Positions 7,297 through 9,542 of a DNA stretch of 9,542 nucleotides are shown piece after piece (positions within the stretch are counted from its first letter, which is position 1; every line of letters begins with the position of its first letter). The position numbers and the translations under genes were made by a program. The stretch spans positions 1-9,542 of the forward strand of contig JALUUZ010000344.1 of NCBI GenBank assembly GCA_027021095.1. The letters run 5' to 3'. Below the pieces are notes generated by a model. That model was given only the letters and a program-made list of their open reading frames with translations, had not been told where the DNA came from and did not search any database. The DNA comes from Gammaproteobacteria bacterium. GTDB lineage: Bacteria > Pseudomonadota > Gammaproteobacteria > SZUA-21.

Positions 7297-8407
7297 ATGT
7301 AAAGTTGAGTGCTTTGACCAGCGCGGCCTGGCTGAACTTTTCCCTGGCCAGCATCAGCGGTTGCGGGCCTGCCGCGCCGTAGAGCGTAAGCGGTTGAAAC
7401 ATAAAGCGGCACATTTCGTAGTGCAGCACCCCGTACAACGGAGGTTTTTTCTTCTTCTTTCGCAGTGTGTGCAGGGTATCGCGAAGTCCGCTGAATTCGT
7501 CACTGGTGCCGGCCGGGCAGTAGCAGACCGCCGTGTCGGTGATCAACGGCAACAGTGTCAGCTGTCCCCTGTCGGTTTGCTCCGCTTCGCCGAGTTCCCA
7601 GTCGAACAGGGTAATCTCTTCCTGCAGCTCCACTTCCAGGTCGAACGGCCCTGGTGTATAGGATTCCAGCCGGTGCAGTGCGGCCTGTTTGTCCCAGTGA
7701 AGGAACCGCTGCCAGTCGGTAAACGGCTCCGGGTGCTGGTGCAGCCGGGTGTCCTGCAGCAGGTTGATTCGGCTGTCTTCAGTGACAGTGACCGGCCCGA
7801 GCGTGACCACCCTGGCATCCAGCATCTCAGCAGCTTTGAACTTCTGTGGCAGTGGCAAGTGCAAGTAGGCTTCCGCTGGGATGTCCGTGCCGGCCTTGAG
7901 CGGAAAGACATTGGACCATACCAGGGAGGTACCGTCCTTGAGCGTACCGGCATCCCCCAGCGTCCGCAGGCGGAATTCGAAGGCGGCAAACGCATTGGGG
8001 ACGACCCGCTTCATCACGCCCAGCGTAACCACATCCACTGACTCGATTGTCCGGCCGCCGGCACGCCAGGTCAGGCGGTTCCAGCGGTTGGCATCGTTTT
8101 GCTCCAGCGCCTTGGTCATTCCGCTGGCCAGCATCCAGGCGCGGTTCAGAAAAAAACTGAAGCGCCGCCGCGAAAACGCCGGGTCATTCCTGGTAAAGCG
8201 TCCGAGTTCTTCGATTGCCACGCGTAAGGTCGAGCCGAGCCGCAGCAGCTGGTGCCTGGAGGCGGCCTGGAAAGAAACCGCCAGGGTCTGCTGGGTCTTC
8301 TCCGTTGCTGCGGCCAGGCCGGTCAGCAGCAGATCCTCGACTGCCGACAGGATGTTCTGCAGCAGCGCTGCCAGTGCCTGGCGTTGGTCTGGCGCGGGCA
8401 GGTTCAT
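7295..8407 (-). CDS. Uncharacterised 370-aa operon protein
   Basis: I do not recognise a named family. The 370-residue product has no signal peptide or membrane segment. Residues 1-110 look helical, with an Arg/Phe-rich segment SRRRFSFFLNRAWMLASGM (79-97). From about 115 to 370 the pattern suggests mostly beta strands, for example VDVVTLGVMKRVV (124-136) and EVELQEEITLFDW (258-270). A run of five lysines (317-321, after LR) precedes PPLYGVLHYEMCRFMFQPLTLYG (322-344), which looks like the most conserved-type segment. ATGA at 8407-8404 joins its start to the stop of the 109-aa gene, so translation is probably coupled; an independent GGAG lies 11 bases upstream. Its place before MoxR resembles that of the extra subunit found beside SWIM and MoxR genes elsewhere (for example DUF5691-type proteins), but I cannot show homology. 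An adaptor role for the ATPase is only a guess. Confidence 0.8.
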   Translation of the reverse strand: MNLPAPDQRQALAALLQNILSAVEDLLLTGLAAATEKTQQTLAVSFQAASRHQLLRLGSTLRVAIEELGRFTRNDPAFSRRRFSFFLNRAWMLASGMTKALEQNDANRWNRLTWRAGGRTIESVDVVTLGVMKRVVPNAFAAFEFRLRTLGDAGTLKDGTSLVWSNVFPLKAGTDIPAEAYLHLPLPQKFKAAEMLDARVVTLGPVTVTEDSRINLLQDTRLHQHPEPFTDWQRFLHWDKQAALHRLESYTPGPFDLEVELQEEITLFDWELGEAEQTDRGQLTLLPLITDTAVCYCPAGTSDEFSGLRDTLHTLRKKKKKPPLYGVLHYEMCRFMFQPLTLYGAAGPQPLMLAREKFSQAALVKALNFT

Positions 8408-8733
8408 GAGTTGGTACGCTCCAAGTCGATCATCCGGCGCAGATTTTTTTTCATGGTCTCGGTGGTCAGAATACGTTCGAACAGCCGCAGGCCGGCCTGT
8501 GCCTGCATCAGCGCGGATGCTGCGTTCTTGTCGTCGCGTTCGATCGCGGTGGCCAGCGTCTGCAGGCGGCTGCCGGTATGCCGGGCGCCGATGGCATCCA
8601 GCTGTTCACACAGGCTGTGCAGCAACGGCAGATGTTCCGGTCCCAGGTTGCGCAAGCCGCCGACTGCCAGGTCCTCGAATTCCGCCTGCAGTTGCTGCAG
8701 GCAGTGAACGATCTGTTCCAGTTCCTGCTCCAT
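8404..8733 (-). CDS. Small helical protein of unknown function (109 aa)
   Basis: The 109-residue product is acidic at the N-terminus and predicted almost entirely helical. It contains amphipathic stretches such as LEQIVHCLQQLQAEFEDLAV (5-24) and ends in a basic KKNLRRMIDLER segment. It has no motif I recognise and no membrane segment. Supporting evidence that it is real: it sits 17 bases after the SWIM-like gene's stop, overlaps the next gene by the classical ATGA, and fills a gap that would otherwise be an unusual hole in a tight operon. AGGA is only two bases from the ATG, so initiation may be inefficient or depend on coupling. It could be a bundle-forming partner of the 370-aa protein or the SWIM-like protein (inference). 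Confidence 0.75.
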   Translation of the reverse strand: MEQELEQIVHCLQQLQAEFEDLAVGGLRNLGPEHLPLLHSLCEQLDAIGARHTGSRLQTLATAIERDDKNAASALMQAQAGLRLFERILTTETMKKNLRRMIDLERTNS

Positions 8734-8750
8734 CGTCCTACTTGGCCCGG

Positions 8751-9542
8751 TCAGAACGCATAAAAGTCCTCTGGTACTGTTTCCGTCGGGCGCCAGTCGA
8801 TCTCTCCTGCGTCTGCGCCTTTGTATTTCAACAGGATGGCGCTCATCGTGTCCTTGTCCAGTTCCGGCTTGTGAAGCAGGCTGCGCTGTACCCAGTCATC
8901 CAGTGTGTTTGCATCCATCTCGTTGGCATTGGCCAGTCCGATCAGCAGTACCATCAGGTGTTTGCACAGTGCGCCGCGCAGTCCGCCGCAGGGATTGAGG
9001 TTTTGGGTGCAGCAGGAAAAAGTACCGGATGAATGCAGCCTGCAGGAATAGACCAGGTCAGGATCATTCTGGCTTTTCACGACGCCGATCAATTCCTCGT
9101 CGTTGACATCGACATACAGCTGAAAGGCGTCTTTTTTGAGCATCGCCAGCGCCTTCCTTACACGGCTGGAATCGATGCTGTCGTTCAGCCGTTGCATAAA
9201 CGTCTCCATGTCCACCGGCCCCTCGGCTTTTTTACGCGCTTCCACCAAGGCCAGCCATACAGGGTCAGGGCCCTTGCCACGCCAGAGCAGGCCTTCGCCA
9301 GGCCGCTCGGTGCCGGACCAGTCGGTCGATTCATCGTGCAGGCATGATTCGAACCGTGCGCCGTCCAGCCTGCTGCCTGTCAGCCTGGCACCGCGCAGGT
9401 CTACCTGGCACAACCTGGCGCCACGCAGGTCCGCCCCGGACAGGTCGGCGTTCTCGAACCTGGCATTGTGCAACCTGGCGTCGCGAAGGCTGCTGTCGAC
9501 GAATTTTGCGTTGCGCAGGTCGCACCGATTCAGCGACGCCCC
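8751..9542 (-). CDS. Pentapeptide-repeat plus SWIM-like zinc finger protein, 5' end outside the window
   Basis: The frame is open to the right edge, giving 263 visible residues. Residues 2-66 are thirteen consecutive pentapeptides of the A(D/N)(L/F)xx type (ASLNR, CDLRN, AKFVD and so on to ARFES), enough for just over three coils of a four-sided right-handed beta-helix. A linker rich in charged helix (about 90-145) follows. A SWIM-like zinc-binding segment SGTFSCCTQNLNPCGGLR (172-189) then leads into GALCKHLMVLL, with Cys177, Cys178, Cys185, Cys193 and His195. SWIM domains normally read CxCx(n)CxH and bind DNA or proteins. Here the first pair is adjacent (CC), so the exact ligands are uncertain. 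The C-terminus (WRPTETVPEDFYAF) is acidic and aromatic. A TTG at 9473-9471 could be read as a start, but the repeats continue upstream of it, so it is internal. This is the first visible gene of the operon; its promoter lies outside the window. Confidence 0.88.
   Translation of the reverse strand, partial: GASLNRCDLRNAKFVDSSLRDARLHNARFENADLSGADLRGARLCQVDLRGARLTGSRLDGARFESCLHDESTDWSGTERPGEGLLWRGKGPDPVWLALVEARKKAEGPVDMETFMQRLNDSIDSSRVRKALAMLKKDAFQLYVDVNDEELIGVVKSQNDPDLVYSCRLHSSGTFSCCTQNLNPCGGLRGALCKHLMVLLIGLANANEMDANTLDDWVQRSLLHKPELDKDTMSAILLKYKGADAGEIDWRPTETVPEDFYAF

Noticed and set aside
7441..7462. Homopolymer-like T/C tract (codes for the lysine run) as a programmed slippage site
   Set aside because: The frame is intact on both sides with plausible protein sequence, and no downstream stimulatory structure is obvious. 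A simple Lys-rich loop is sufficient.
7881..9032. Long plus-strand open frame (383 codons) opposite the 370-aa, 109-aa and SWIM-like genes
   Set aside because: It is low-complexity (Ser/Arg/Ala-rich), spans three well-supported minus-strand genes, and lacks recognisable domains. It is a GC-bias shadow.
9471..9473. TTG as start codon of the SWIM-like protein
   Set aside because: The frame stays open to the window edge, and four complete pentapeptides of the same repeat precede this codon, so it is an internal codon.
9350..9542. Repeated CGCAGGTC/ACCTGGC words resembling a tandem DNA repeat or CRISPR
   Set aside because: The repeats are 15-base-phased codons of the pentapeptide protein and degenerate at third positions. 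There are no conserved direct repeats with unique spacers.

Overview
The window is GC-rich bacterial DNA, almost fully coding. Genes are tightly packed with stop/start overlaps, and one gene has a classical lipoprotein signal, so a Gram-negative bacterium is likely. Gene content and protein style suggest Proteobacteria, perhaps Gammaproteobacteria, but nothing here fixes the taxon.

Layout. (1) 92-1498, minus strand: a 468-residue cytoplasmic protein of a conserved family without a secure function. (2) 1499-1712: a divergent intergenic region with an AT-rich island that probably holds promoters. (3) 1713-2705, plus strand: a predicted lipoprotein with a gluzincin-type HExxH metallopeptidase motif. 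Its 3' end runs into the 3' end of the next, convergent gene, and two strong GC-rich hairpins lie at the junction. (4) 2600-9542, minus strand: a six-gene operon entering from the right edge. In transcription order it encodes a pentapeptide-repeat/SWIM-like zinc protein (5' end outside the window), a 109-aa helical protein, a 370-aa protein of unknown function, a MoxR-type AAA+ ATPase, an 797-aa DUF5682 protein and a von Willebrand factor A (VWA) protein. Junctions are +17, -4, +9, -4 and +16 bases, so the genes are almost certainly co-transcribed and partly translationally coupled.

How the genes may work together. MoxR ATPases and VWA proteins with an intact MIDAS site usually act as pairs: the ATPase remodels or loads a target that the VWA protein docks through a metal ion. 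Here the pair flanks a DUF5682 protein. I read the N-terminal 300 residues of that protein as carrying the motif order of the TraB/TIKI/ChaN/EreA hydrolase-like superfamily, and it may be the effector or the client. The SWIM-like protein could be a nucleic-acid or protein sensor, and its pentapeptide beta-helix is an unusual addition. The two uncharacterised proteins between sensor and ATPase are candidate adaptors. The core combination (SWIM, MoxR, DUF5682, VWA) recurs in bacteria. Its biological role (conflict/stress response, or maturation of an unknown target) is not established and is inference here.

No RNA genes, insertion sequences, CRISPR arrays or integration sites were seen. The only stretch without a gene longer than 100 bases is 1499-1712.
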